Assembly (NCBI GenBank): GCA_963585895.1
Contig: OY757911.1
Span: forward strand, 95,468,148 to 95,532,147
Length of the DNA stretch: 64,000 bases
Direction: 5' to 3'
Origin: Sepioteuthis lessoniana
Lineage: Eukaryota; Mollusca; Cephalopoda; Myopsida; Loliginidae
A program made the translations under genes and the position numbers. A model generated the notes under the pieces. The model searched no databases. It saw only the letters and a program-made list of their open reading frames with translations, and was not told the origin of the DNA. Positions 12,603-24,175 of the stretch are shown one piece after another (position 1 is the first letter of the stretch; every line of letters starts with the position of its first letter).

Positions 12603-13011
12603 ATCTTCCTCGCCTTTTTATGTTTTTTTATGATGATTGGTTAATGACGGTAGAGTTGCTGTTTTGTAGTTTGCTATTTCCTTGATTGGTTCAAGACATC
12701 ACATAGCATCGTCATGTGTTTCCTATTTAATTTTCAATAATCTTTTTGCTCAAGTCAAAATGGTACAACCAGGCAATGGTACTCACATTGGAATGATTTT
12801 GGTTTTATTTAATCGGATATATCAGATTCCGTTATGATTAAAAACCTGTCATCAGTAGGTCATGCTTCATTTGTGTGCATTTTAACATTGTCTGCTGTAG
12901 AGGAAATATTGATGATGAGATATTTGAACTAAGTTATGAATTGCCCAGGCTTGCAACTGAATGAAGAATTATCATTTTGATTAAAACACATTAGTTTAAT
13001 TGCTCTTAAAC
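12603..13011. other. Anonymous AT-rich spacer
   Basis: No gene or named repeat is seen. Confidence 0.5.
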
Positions 13012-13330
13012 CCTTGAGAGAGCCGGATGTTCCAGCTGTGTAAACAAAGTGATTGCAAAATGCAGCGGCGTAAACAGGAAATCAGAAATGCGGAGGTGTA
13101 AGCAGCTCGAGTGGGGAACCGGAAATGCGTTGGTGTTATGAAATTATACACGGGTACCCACAGCGTGTCCAAGTCCTTCAATTTCTCCGTGTGTCTTCGT
13201 CTTCCTGTCACTGTGTCTCTCCTACACGCTTACGGAAGCTTCGACCCAAAGAAAGAATAAAGAGACATATTTTTATAAAGATATGCGTTGTTACATGTTC
13301 ATTATACGGATATATAAGAAGATATGTTAT
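13012..13330 (+). repeat. LTR-like dispersed repeat, copy 1
   Basis: It starts at CCCTTGAGAGAGCCG. The block GTAAACAAAGTGATT, then GTGTAAGCAG, then GAACCGGAA, then TTATGAAATTATA is shared with the reverse complement of 57.1-57.37 kb and, more loosely, with 26.75-27.09 kb. A possible polyadenylation signal AATAAAGAGA lies near 13256. GC-richer composition plus a promoter-to-poly(A) layout suggests an old solo LTR, but TG..CA ends and a target duplication are not clear. Confidence 0.4.
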
Positions 13331-14106
13331 ACAGTATGGATTCAGCATAATATTCTAGAAGAAATTAGATGAACAGTAACAAAAATAGAACTAAGTAGCG
13401 ACCTGCTCCTCTGATTTGTCCCTTCCATAAGAAAAAAACAGGTCCAGATCATATTCTGTCATTATTTGTCTAAATTTAACAGGTTTTCTCTTTCTTCCCG
13501 TTTTACGAGGCCAGAATTACAATACTAAGAAAAGTCCATTCCAATAAAACTACAACTTGATTGAAAAGTAATGCTTTTTTTTTTCAATCATCAAACAGTT
13601 AATTTTCTTTTTTTTGTGATATTCTTTTAATTAGAAAATTGTCAGCTGTGATGTCAGACTATTGAGAGGAACAGTTCTATCAAGCATAAATAGTGTAATC
13701 GAGGAAAAACTCGATAACAATCTGACCAAAAAAATAGTCACTCGGTGAGTGCTCAATATAGACATTTCAAAATTCAAATAATTCACTTTAGTCAAGATAT
13801 CAATAACACCTGTGTTTTAAATGTCAAATTAATCCTGGTTGTTTTGTTTTTTTGTTTGTATGTTTTGTTTTTTTTTTGCTTTTTTTTTAATTAACACAGT
13901 AAAGCGTTGGATGTGAATACCTACAAAAGATTTGACTATAATCTGCAGACACACCTGCGGACTAAATATATCGGAACAATTTTCAGAAAACATTTTTTTC
14001 ATATTATTTCCCATTTAATATACACCGACAAACACAGAGAAAGACACAGAAAAGCACATTCTTACACACACATACACACACACACACATATATATTGTAA
14101 TGTAGA
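13331..14106. other. Anonymous AT-rich spacer with short (CA)n
   Basis: There is no recognisable coding sequence. Homopolymer T runs and a short (CA)n at about 14060-14096 are present. Confidence 0.5.
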
Positions 14107-14222
14107 GTCACTGTTTCGTTGTATCACAAATCTTCAGCGTGGCTAGACATGCGAGATACTTCAGACTAGGACAAAAAACCGGCTGACTTTAAACCAGTCG
14201 AATATCTTACCCCAGATCTATC
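14107..14222 (-). repeat. Dispersed repeat E, copy 1
   Basis: The reverse complement (TAAGATATTCGACTGG, then GAAGTATCTCGCATGT, then GTGATACAACGAA) matches 29732-29838 over about 105 bases. It has no coding signal. Both copies lie beside simple repeats. The family is unknown to me. Confidence 0.7.
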
Positions 14223-14384
14223 GTCATTTTAAGTGCAAGCGAAGGCATTTTTACGAATATATATTTTTTTTCTTTTACATATACGCTCTCGGCTGCCGCA
14301 GTGCTCAGTTTATGAGTGGGATTTTGCATTCAGATGTTTGTGGCAGCCGATAATTTCTCAGTTGTGCTCAATCCCCTGGAGGAA

Positions 14385-14385
<1 letters not shown>

Positions 14386-14443
<58 letters not shown>
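14386..14443. repeat. (AT)n microsatellite abutting a mariner end
   Basis: A pure AT run ends exactly at the TA that flanks the mariner terminal repeat. Frames through it on both strands are not genes. Confidence 0.95.
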
Positions 14444-14444
<1 letters not shown>

Positions 14445-15352
14445 GAGGATCGTTAAATAAGTTCCTATACTTTTTTGTATGGGTACTTTTATAGATAGTA
14501 CGCACATGAAACTCTAGTCCCCTACGAAGTATTCTCCTCCGGCTACAATGCACTTGATGTACCGTTATAACAACTTCTGGAAGGCCCCGTGGAAGTCCTC
14601 TTGTATGAGCGTGTCAATGACCGTCACCACAGCCTCTTTCATCTCCTCAATTGCCTCATAAGGACTGCCTCTGAGCTTAGGGAATAACCAAAAGTCACAG
14701 GGATCCATGCTTGGACTATAGGGAGGGTGAGGAACTGTCTTGATACCTATAATAGTCAGATATTCTGTGACAAGGATTGAGTTGGGGACTGGAGCATTGT
14801 CTTGGTTGAAATGCCACTGACCCGATTTGAAGAGGGCTCGCCTCTTCCGACGGAATCTCTTCCTGAACTCCTTTAAAACGTCAATATAGCAACCCTAACC
14901 CTAAAACTTTGGCCAATTAACTCTAGTGTATTGACGTCCTTTCTCCTCTCACACCTCTCATCATCCCTCAGAGACTCCCTGCCTTTCTTGAATCTCTTAT
15001 GCTACTCAAAAACTGATGGTGGATTCATGCAATATGCTCCAAAAGCAGTCTGAACAATTCCATACGTTTCTGTGGCATTTTTTCCAAGTTTGAAACAGAA
15101 TTTTATTGTATATCGTTCTTCTGAAGTGTCCTGACTTCCAGATTGCATTTGTAAAATTCACCAGCAGTGACAATCAGGCTTTGAAAGGATGTATTCCAAT
15201 TCCTGCTTTAGCTGTTTACTTGAACCTGGAATGATAAAAAGGGGTCAGTCATCTCATAAGATGCATAGTAATAACATACTGAATTTTCAAGTGTCGGCGA
15301 CAATCTTAAATGCCTGTACAAAAAAGTCTGGAAACTTGTTGAATGCACTTCG
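14444..15352 (-). mobile_element. Mariner-type DNA transposon, internally deleted, both ends present
   Basis: Minus-strand translation gives an N-terminal piece (QDTSEERYTIKFCFKLGKNA, then AFGAYCMNPPSVFE, then RESLRDDERCERRK; about 14910-15150). A C-terminal piece follows, with HFNQDNAPVPNSILVTEYL, TVPHPPYSPSMDPCDFWLFP and EDFHGAFQKLL (about 14540-14880). NQDNAP carries the second catalytic Asp and DPCDFWLFP the third-acid region of mariner transposases. The middle, including the first catalytic Asp, is gone, so the copy is non-autonomous. The ends are imperfect ~40-bp inverted repeats (CGAGGATCGTTAAATAAGTT at 14444, and the reverse of GAATGCACTTCG at 15352) flanked by TA on each side, as mariner insertion requires. 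A short telomere-like stretch sits at the deletion junction. Confidence 0.92.
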
Positions 15353-15354
15353 TA

Positions 15355-15840
15355 CCTGGATATGGTCGTGTATGTGTTTCTGTGTGTCTGTGTATGATAA
15401 ATGTATATGTTTGAATCGTGTAAACGCTGAAGTCATGGTGATTGGTGACTGCTACTTTCTAGCCTCTGTGATCAAAGAGCTAAGAGTAGTCATGTTGTTG
15501 ATATTCCTTTCTATACATTGCCGCTGGAAGGATGAGAAGCGGAATCTCATTTAGGAGCATTCTGGGAAAGGCTAGCTTGTTTCTACTCATTTTTGTTTAC
15601 ATCTACGGATATTTTTTCTGCTGCCAGGTTAATTACGTGGTTGTAGCTTATTATTTTATGATTTATTAATATATTTTTCTATTATAATTGAGTCAGATTC
15701 TCTTGTGTTTACGTTCATTCATTTATTAATTTTTCTTTTTCATTCGTGGAGGGTTTTTTTCCGCCGGTTTTAACAGATGTTTTTTCCATGAAGTATGATT
15801 GACAGCAAGTTTCCTCCGGCATTTCGTTATTTTTTCTCAT
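15355..15840. other. Anonymous spacer
   Basis: No gene is recognised. The last part (15720-15840) may be tail sequence of the LINE fragment that follows on the minus strand. Confidence 0.45.
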
Positions 15841-16700
15841 TTGAGAGTTATTGACACGGGCGATAGCTGAGGGCTTTTAAATAGAGTCTGAGTGACAGCA
15901 AGTCTCCTCAACTCTCCATGATGCTTTTCAGTATTCTGGCCTATCTCAACAATGCTGTAGTTTAGATGGCCTCCACACGTCCCAAATTTCAAAGGCTTCC
16001 AGCACCTGTTCCAAACCCTTTTGGGACTGTATCAAAGGCGCCATTTCAAATGGGGATTATCATCACTTTCGTACTCTGTATTTTTTTCAGTTCTCTAGCA
16101 AGGTCTATGGATTTCTTTTTCTTTTTGTTTTCCTGCAGTTTTACCCACTAGTCAGTAAGAACGGTAAAGTCCACAATTTAGCAGCTTCTCCTATTTTTGT
16201 TGACTATAACCAGGTCTGGTCATTTCGCCGTGATTGGACGATCCGTTTGTATCGCAAAATCCCACAGAATTTTGTGCGTCCCATTTTCAGAACGGTTGTG
16301 CATATATCATTTGTTCTTATGGTCAAATTTAAACCTCTTGTACAATTCCATGTGGATCAAATGTTCCGCCCAGTCGTGTCTTGTCTCATATTCTTTTTGA
16401 GCTGACTTACTGTTACGGTGATATATCCAAGGACCTCACTTCATGGACTCTCCGTGATACTATAAATAGTGACTGACTCGATAAACGAATGAGCGGGTCT
16501 TGTCAGTTACCGGTAACCGTTACTCTCTGTTTTTCCGTAAATATATACTGCTGTAAACCTTACATCTATTTGTGTTATTAATTTCGAGCTTTTCACGGCC
16601 TCAACACTTACTGAATTCACGTATTATATGATTGTTCGTTTCGTTTCTATCACCACAAAACCTGCATTTAAGATTTTGAAGAATCTTACTCTTTGTGACT
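15841..16700 (-). mobile_element. RLE-LINE fragment: zinc motif, endonuclease-like domain and 3' end
   Basis: Read on the minus strand from 16700 down, the frame shows LKCRFCGDRNETNNHIIREFSK (CCHC type, about 16607-16680), then AQKEYETRHDWAEHLIHMEL, then YKRFKFDH, then a run with SIDLARELKKI and a KVMIIPI-type strand, matching the family's 3' end. A solo LTR (16411-16606) interrupts it. The frame runs on either side of that insertion once a single target copy is counted. Frame changes and stops are present in the endonuclease part. The RPDxVxV-type endonuclease motif is degraded here. Confidence 0.8.
16411..16606. mobile_element. Solo LTR, 196 bp, inside an RLE-LINE copy
   Basis: The segment begins TGTTACGGTG and ends CCTCAACA, giving TGTT...AACA ends, and is flanked by the 5-bp duplication CTTAC (16406-16410 and 16607-16611). 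It contains ACTATAAATAG, a TATA-box-like element, near 16459. These are the classical marks of a single LTR left by recombination between the two LTRs of an element. No internal region remains. The family is not determinable from ends alone, though Ty3/gypsy elements are the obvious candidates. It is younger than the LINE copy it sits in. Confidence 0.82.
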
Positions 16701-16724
16701 TTTTCTTGCTAGTCTTAACTGGTG

Positions 16725-16880
16725 GTCCTTCATTGGAGTTTTGAGTTACCATGAATTTTCTCAGGTTTCCAGGATACTTCTCAATATTCTGACCGATCTA
16801 AAGAATGCTGTAGCCTCAAAGGTCTGGATTTTTCCTCCGACTGGATTTAGTGATATTTTGCTTGATTACATTTTGGAATC
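16725..16880 (-). mobile_element. RLE-LINE 3'-end fragment
   Basis: The stretch TGAGTTACCATGAATTTTCT, then CCAGGATACTTCTCAATATTCTG, then AAGAATGCTGTAG matches the family's 3' end also seen at 15.9, 38.5, 38.75 and (plus strand) 55.3-56.2 kb. It lies immediately upstream, in element direction, of the copy at 15.8-16.7 kb, so two copies sit head to tail. Confidence 0.65.
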
Positions 16881-18914
16881 TTAAGTTTTCAAGTGGCCAA
16901 GTAAGAAAATGTTTTTATGCCTGCATTTGTATATAAGTTCTGATAATTTGTTTATGATTATGCTTAGTTCTGGGTAGGTCATTATGTTTATTTCTTTTTT
17001 TCTAGGCGAAGATTACAGAGTTTTAATGTGTTGCTAATGTTATCTTTCTAAAAACTGACAGTAACCAAGCGGCTTTCGCTCTGTGAAGATCGGTATTCAA
17101 TTAAAAATAAAAAAACAAACAGAACCAAACCAAATTTATAGAAATCATACAGGGAATCGCTTTATATTGGAATCCTTATGGCTCTTCTATTGATAATTTA
17201 GTACTGGAAATTTCAGAATTATTTTAGATAATCACTGATTAATAATTTCTGCCCTCATATGCTGTGAGTTAATTAATTCAATTAAAAAACGTAACAAAAG
17301 AATAAACGCAAATATGTAATCTCTGTGACATGTGGATAATTAAAGTAGCTAGATTATTAATAAAACTATTGCGTATATTATTGAATGTCTTTATTTTAAT
17401 TATTCTTTTTTTCTTATGGGAATAAATCATTCTTTGTAGCCGTCTCAAATAGAAGGAAAGATCGGATATTTGTCAGAAATATACAGTCCTTATATTCAGA
17501 TCTATCACACATAAATTAATCTACCTAAGTTGATTTCAGTAAACATTTACTTATGCCTGAGGCAATAATTTACCCATTTTCTGAAAATATTAAAATGCAT
17601 GCAACGGAGAAACATTTTTCTCTTCAGAATTATTTGACAATCGAATAAAAATAATTTACAGACAAATTCATATTAAACAATAAATATGTCTCTGACTCAA
17701 AATATGAACAGATCTTGAATGTCATGAATAGTTCATAAAAAAGACTTTCTGTAAACATTTAAATAAAATTCGCCATAATGTAGCAGTGTACTGTTGGATA
17801 TTTACTAGACCCTTTTTATATCTGTCAACGCAGCTGCGAAAGTCGGACTGGCATTGCACCTTACACCTAAAGTAAACAGGACATTGGTGTTCTCGGTGGA
17901 AACGACGGGTAAATTGCGTGGGCAGCATGGTAGGAAAAGGTCTGTCCATGTGTAAGCTACTGGCAAGAGGAGATAAAACCCGAAGAATTTGCGTTGGCGT
18001 GGAGGACCTTATATATATATATATATATAAATTTCGATCCGAGAAGGAAGAAGAAAAGGGGTGGACGGAAGATTCGTATCTCGGCCCCTGTGTGTGCAGC
18101 TTAGCCGTATTCAACTATCCGTACTCTACCCATCCGATTATTTTGGGTCATTAAAGAAAAAAAAAAGAAACAGATTATATTCTTATACATAAGTGCGATC
18201 GTCTTTCTAAGCTGGACAACAATAGCATTAAAGTAGAGAGTGTGCATCTTCCATTATTTCCTCATTAATTAGATCACTTTAATATGAGAACGATTTATTA
18301 ATTCATTTATCTTAATCGTATGGCAAAACATCTCGGGCTATTTAACGTGTATTGGTCAGGGAATGTTACTTATTGTACATTCATGTTGATATTTAGGCCC
18401 TGCTATTTCTTAAGCGTTTTTTTTTTTTTTTTAGCGCACAAGACAATTGAAAACATATTTTAAAACAGTCTTCCTAACTTTAATCTTAAGTTTATCAAAA
18501 TATAAGTTTTAAGTAATAGATTTTATTATTACTTGAAAATGAATTTGAAATGTATTTTCCATTCACCTATAAAATAGAAAATTTGTGATAGTGCATTAAA
18601 TTTCAATAGTATGACATGTATATAATTCTAGTATTATGATAAAACATTTCACTGTAAAATGTATGATCTGTACAATTGATGTCTCATGCTGTATTAAATG
18701 CAATAGCTTGCATGAAATAGTTGGACGCTAATGTCGAAACTAACAGCGGATATATGACCCCGAGTTTAACATCTGCACGTTGAGACGAAAGAAGTCAAGG
18801 GTCTTACATTCAGGTAGGAGAATGTACGAACCAAGACGAATTAAGCTTTTTGTCAGAGTGATTGGGTGAGAGATGACAGCCGTTAAGTGATAGAACGTCT
18901 GGAATTAGTGAAAT

Positions 18915-18915
<1 letters not shown>
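16881..18915. other. Long anonymous AT-rich stretch
   Basis: No gene is recognised. Overlapping opposite-strand frames at 17722-18154 span a short (TA)n at about 18010-18028 and have no domain. A slightly GC-richer block at 17820-18130 may be a decayed repeat. Confidence 0.5.

Positions 18916-18987
<72 letters not shown>
18916..18987. repeat. (AT)n microsatellite
   Basis: A pure AT run of about 35 units. Confidence 0.97.
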
Positions 18988-18990
<3 letters not shown>

Positions 18991-19684
18991 GGGGTGAATG
19001 CTTGTGTTTCTTAAAAGTAAGAAACCGAGGGTATAATATTTAAGTTTCAATTCCACTATCTTTGCTTAGTTTCTAAATATATTAAAATATAAACAGTGAT
19101 AAAAATGATTCTTTTTTCTATGAAATCTACTCTTGGGCAATCGATATTCCAGAATTGGGCGTTTAATACGATATGTGCTTCTGTAACAATGACCACAATA
19201 TAAAATGGATTGGTAAAATTTTTTAATGAAAACCTAACGGACAAACAAATTTATCAAAACAGAAAAAAAATTGTTCGTGATTTTCATAACAGAAACACAT
19301 TGTTAAAAGCGAGGTTTATCAGGAAGAATACAAAAAAAAAAGTGTAAAATCAATTGTAGCAATTAAGGAATAAAAGAAGAATGTTTTGATGAACCTGATT
19401 AAGACAGATTGGCAACAAGCTCATCTTACAATCAATCGCTAGGATGAGATGAGAGATTCGTCTTGGCTTTTTCACAATTCTCTCTGTATGAAATACAAAA
19501 TTGGTTTCTGATTATCTACACAAGGTCATCTAGTGCATAAGGATATTAATCAAAACAGTCTTTCTAAACAACTACTAATATAATTTCAATGGTCATGGAG
19601 AGTCCCTAAAGTGTAGTTCATTACTAGAAATAGTAAGGTTATATATGTATACATATATACCCTGATGTACTCTCACTCGCATCC

Positions 19685-19740
<56 letters not shown>

Positions 19741-20030
19741 TATTATTTGGTCCAGTTAAACTAGAGTTGGGAGTAATTCCTTCAGGACAAGAAAATCATT
19801 CATAAGGCTGAATTTAAACTATAGACTAATTTTTTAAAAGAACATAGAAATAAATTGTGAAACAAGGAAAAAAAAACGTATCCAATATACGCATATGGAA
19901 AAAATGGGTAACTGAGGGAATAGAATCGAGATTGATATAAATATTAATATCTCCCTTACAAAAATTTATTACGTTAACATAGCACATAAAAGAAGCAGAT
20001 TTTTAGGCGTTAATGAGGCGCTCTCGTATC
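18988..20030. other. Anonymous AT-rich stretch with (AT)n
   Basis: No coding signal. It includes a pure (AT)n run at about 19688-19737. Confidence 0.5.
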
Positions 20031-20046
20031 CGACACTTGAGGGCTA

Positions 20047-20262
20047 TTGAGGGGAGCACTGTTTGGTAAAGATGGCTTGTCTGCATATTGTTTTGAAGAT
20101 GTTGATCTTGCCAAGATCAGACTTGAACTTTCCTCTGAGGTGCTCTCATTTGCCGATGTGTATTGCTCAGAGAAAAGACCCACGCCTTTTTTTCCTCATG
20201 TGGAATTTGATAAACTTCCACTGAGTGTTGACTATTTACTCCAGTTACAAGTGCCTTGTTAA
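20047..20262 (+). other. Unidentified open frame
   Basis: A 71-codon frame (MRGALFGKDGLSAYCFEDVD at the start, HVEFDKLPLSVDYLLQLQVP near the end) has a balanced amino-acid composition, unlike nearby chance frames. I cannot match it to a family. It may be a remnant of an unnamed transposon covering 20.0-21.8 kb, or a chance frame in a locally less AT-rich region. Confidence 0.25.
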
Positions 20263-21308
20263 AATTTGTGATGTATCCACCGTTCGTAACATTGATCTAG
20301 AAATGTAAACCCAACTTTACGTTTCTTCATGATGTGGTTCAGATGGAAGGATCTTATAAGTCTCTTTAAATCTGATATAGAATATGTGTATCGTATCAAC
20401 CAGAGCTGAGGAACGCTAAATACTGTCCTGAGAGTCATAATGTGCCAGTATATCGCTTTCTGTATTGCGCTTTGCTTCCAGGCTGCAATGTTTTTTTCAT
20501 AGTTTTGTAATAACTTTCGGTGATTCCACTCCCAGCCGTGACATAAGCACTCGAAAGCAAAGCTATACACCCAAACTTTCAGTCCCTGCAAGTAAAAGTA
20601 GTTCCATTGACAGTTTGATTTTTGTTCGAGAACCCTGTTCGCAAGCAAACAGCTTACAATTTATAAATCATACTAGCTGTGCTCTGGTATCCAATGGACC
20701 ACCATGATCTGAATCGGGTTGGTCCACAAGTAATGAAACTGAAGAATTGTTCAATAGGTAGTGGGTAAGAGTCAATCCCAACCTGCTCCAATTGCTATCC
20801 ACATTTAGCTTCCATAAAAACCAGTACCGCGGTGCTAGGTTTCGATCGATTGATATTCCACCAAAAATTTAATTACTAATTTTACAGCTGCTTTTGTTGC
20901 AGGTGGACTAACTCATCTTACAAAGGGGGATCTTCGCCTTATTTCAGGATTTCCTGCTATACAGTGAATGTCCAATATCTGCCTCTCACTCAGGGTAGCA
21001 TGCAAAACCGTCGATGTTATCTCTTCCTCCCTTTTTTATTGCCCTTAAACCTTAAATGACACCCATGTTGATTTTTGCTTTGACCTAAATAATATCCCAT
21101 CAAGTGACAACCTAATATTCTCAACTAATTGCGCGAATGATTAAACCTTACTCCCCACCAACATTTCCTATTCTGTCAAGAAGCGCACATTTTCCTTCTC
21201 AGTCAAACTGTTCTTAAGTCAATAATACGAGCAAAAAGAGCAATTTTCAGTGATACTCCAGTCGCAAGAGAATTCACGTCGACTTGCAATATCATCTTCA
21301 ACAGAAAA

Positions 21309-21710
21309 TCAATCAGTTCTTCCACCCATCTGTGGGAAATTGACTTCGCCCAGATTTTCATAAATCAGGTTGCCACTCTGAATCATCTGCTGACGGAGAA
21401 ATGTAAAACAAGCTTTCCACAAAGGGGAAACTTTCTGTCTTGTAGATGGTCCAAAAATATCGGGAATCGCGTCTAATGCTTCTGTCTTAAGGAGCAATCC
21501 TTTTCCGTCAGACTTTCCGGTTCAGTACTTTTGTCCCTTCCTTCCGACAATTGGATCACTTTTGTCCAGTCCGATGTGTGACAAATGCTCCGTAACATAT
21601 GTCACCGAAGCAACACTTTGATTGATAAAGATGTCGGTGATGTTGGCGAACATTATTTCCTTTGAACCCTTGAAATGGTACGGTTTCAAAAATAGCTTGG
21701 CCGAGACCAA
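21309..21710 (-). other. Unidentified minus-strand coding-like segment
   Basis: Two frames in the same phase (21522-21710 and 21309-21497) are separated by a single stop. They read FLKPYHFKGSKEIMFANITD, then SVASVTYVTEHLSHIGLDKS, and after the stop ALDAIPDIFGPSTRQKVSPL, then SGNLIYENLGEVNFPQMGG. The residue mix looks like a real soluble protein. I do not recognise it. A decayed transposon protein or a host pseudogene exon are both possible. The region 20.26-21.3 kb between the two unidentified segments shows no clear motif. Confidence 0.3.
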
Positions 21711-21862
21711 ATACCGAGTGCGTCAAGCATTATCTCCCATTTTGGTTATCTTCTGTTTAATACGGCCTCTATAATTCGTAAATACGAACTGAAAATTTGC
21801 CTTCCTCAATTCTAGAAGCGGTACATTCGGACATTCATTGTGTCATTCTTTTAAGTTGACTT

Positions 21863-23541
21863 CATCATCATCATCATGTCGTGCCGCCAGCACAGATATC
21901 CCTGACCATCTCTCGCCACTTCTCCCTATCATTCCTCGCTTCCGGCAGGTCTTCAGGATTACATCCTGTATCTTCACAATAGCTGCTGTATGTAGGTTTG
22001 AGCTGGTCGTCCTGCTTTTGCTTGGCCATATGTGGGGGTCCATAGGAGTACGTCACTTACGAGCTCGTCCTTGCTTCTCCAGCAGTGTCCGGCGTGTCTG
22101 GCTCGTCTAACTTGTATAGTTTTCGTGATGGGAGGCAAGTAGCCGTATAGTTTGTGTCTCGTGGGGTGTTGTCGCCAGGACTTGTTCAATATTGCTCTCA
22201 ACATTCTTATGTAGTTGCCGTCTAGCTTCTTCTCCAGCCGTTTAGTTAGCGTCCATGAAGTGCATCCATATAGCAGTATCGACACAACGGCTGGATGGAA
22301 GAAACTGCGTTTCATTTTATCGGTCAGGTCTGATTTCCATATGATCGAGAGCCTATCGATAGCCGTCCATGCTTTCGTCAGTCGTGTGTCGATGTCGTTT
22401 TCGGTTGATGAGACGCTACTTCCTAGGTAGGTGAATTTGTCTACTAGTTTCTAGTGTGGTGATGTTGCCCGTTTGGTTGTAACACATATATTCAGTTTTG
22501 TATGCATTGGCATGGAGGCCAATGCCTGCTGTGGCTCGTTCCAGACTATGCAGTAGTGTCTCTACTTGATTAGGCGTATTCGCCAGTAACGCCAAGTCAT
22601 CAGCGTAGTCGGCGTCTGTGATTGTTTTTGCGGGGTACCTTTTGCTTCTTTTCTTAGTCAGCTCGAAGCCATTTTCTCTGATTTTGTCGATCGACGTTCT
22701 AAGCACGTAGTCCAGACAAATGATAAAGAGGTATGGGGCTAGCGTGTCTCCTTGTAGTACTCCTGCAACAATGTCGAAGTATTCCGTGTCTCCATCTGGT
22801 GAACGTACTTTCACTTTTGTGTTTCTGTTGAGAATCATTATTGCTACTACGGTTTCTTTTGGTAGGCCGTATGCTAGTAGAATTTGTTCCATTTTCCCTC
22901 TGTGGATGGAATCGAAGGCCTTGGTAAAGTCGACAAATAGTAATGTCGCCTGAAGGTTTTTTGCCCGAACGCCTTCAATGATTCTATGGATGGTCAATAT
23001 TTGTGAGGTTGTGGATCTATTTCTCCGGAAGCCATTTTGGTTTTTCCTAAGGATGTTGTCTATTTTTGGTTCTATGTAGTTTCGTAGTAGGGCATTGTAG
23101 ATTTTTGCTGCTATGAATGTAAGTGTTATCCCTCGGTAGTTCTTGGCTAATCCGAGGTCGCCTTTTTTTTAGGGAAAGGAAGGATGCATCCCTTCATCCA
23201 TCTTTCTATCCTATTTTGACTATAGACTGCGTTGCATTGCCGGAGCAGTATATCGTCGAATTGTCTAGTCTTCCACACTTCTGTGGGGATCTCGTCGAGC
23301 CCTGCAGCTTTCCTATTTTTTATTTTTTTAACAACCGAGTCGAGTTCTTCTTTGGTGAAAGGACCTTGTTTAATGTCTAATTGCTTACTGATAATTCTGG
23401 TGATCGGTTCATCCGTTATTTTCGGTGGGTTTCCTAGTAGATTTTTGAAATGCTGTTCCCACAGTTTTACTCTTTCTTGTTGGCTTGCAGCTTTCAGTTT
23501 TGCTTTGGCTGTGCTCTTCCTCCTACTTACTTCGTTTATTG
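21863..23541 (-). mobile_element. RTE LINE, 5'-truncated, with 11-bp target duplication
   Basis: This minus-strand copy is flanked by TAAGTTGACTT at 21852-21862 and 23542-23552, with the (ATG)n tail at the 21.86 kb end. Its RT is readable at 22416-22997: IEGVRAKNLQ, motif A FVDFTKAFDSIHRGK, motif B GVLQGDTLAPYLF, and motif C ADYADDLALLAN with an intact YADD. The C-terminal domain is at 21874-22315 (KRSFFHPAVVSILLYGCTSW, GRPAQTYIQQL). Frameshifts lie near 23166 (an A-run expansion), near 22450 (loss of the codons for GTPLKLVD) and near 22000. The copy begins just upstream of the RT fingers. It is a relatively recent insertion by its clean flanks. Confidence 0.92.
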
Positions 23542-23631
23542 TAAGTTGACTTAAACTCTCCTAATATAATGGGTATCACGCTGAAACATATCCTACTAAG
23601 CGAGTCAGGACTTCTGATGCTCTATTAGGTT

Positions 23632-23772
23632 CTCTTTAGAATACACTTGCGAAATGTATGAACACCTTTATGTCCAAAGCCATTGGTTAGATATTACTAC
23701 CACCGTACTTCTATAAGGATGTATTTGGCATTAAATTACCCACAAAGTTTGATATACCATTAAACAAAAAAT
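23632..23772 (+). mobile_element. SINE family A, 3' part
   Basis: It contains ATACACTTGCGAAATGTATGAACACC (first 15 bases diagnostic), then TACTTCTATAAGGATGTATTTGGCATTAAAT, ending GATATACCATTAAACAAA. This matches the tail of the complete copy 400 bases downstream. No tRNA-like head is found upstream. Confidence 0.7.
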
Positions 23773-24165
23773 CTGATCATAACTAACCACAACAGACGTC
23801 AGCATTAACCATAAATGAGTGTGTATCACCATTGAATCTTAGGTAGTCCATAAGTAGACATACCTTGTTTTTATTGTGTCGTTTGGGATACCAAGTTTTT
23901 CCTCGAGGTAGGGTAACGGTCATTTATTTCGTATCCACCGCTGAAGTTCATCTTGCTAGCTTCTCTGAACATATTTAGGAATCTGGTATTTACGTATCAC
24001 ATTGCACAGAGCCTCTGGCGCTTGTTCTTCAAAATAGTTTTTCTAAAATGTTCAGCAATAATCAAATTCTGTGCAGTAACCTGATTCATCAAATCCGATT
24101 GCCAAACGCATGGTCAATTCCCTTTTATCCAAAAACAATTTATATAAATTGTTAGTCCCGTTATC
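23773..24165. other. Anonymous spacer
   Basis: No gene or named repeat is seen. Confidence 0.5.
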
Positions 24166-24175
24166 ATACGACAGT

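Noticed and set aside
14891-14905. CCCTAA units as a telomere or interstitial telomere block
   Set aside because: Only two units exist and they lie inside a transposon, so this is not a telomere. It is kept only as a possible repair filler.
22720-22953. Plus-strand frames at 21838-23549 opposite the RTE copy
   Set aside because: They are antisense shadows of the minus-strand reverse transcriptase.
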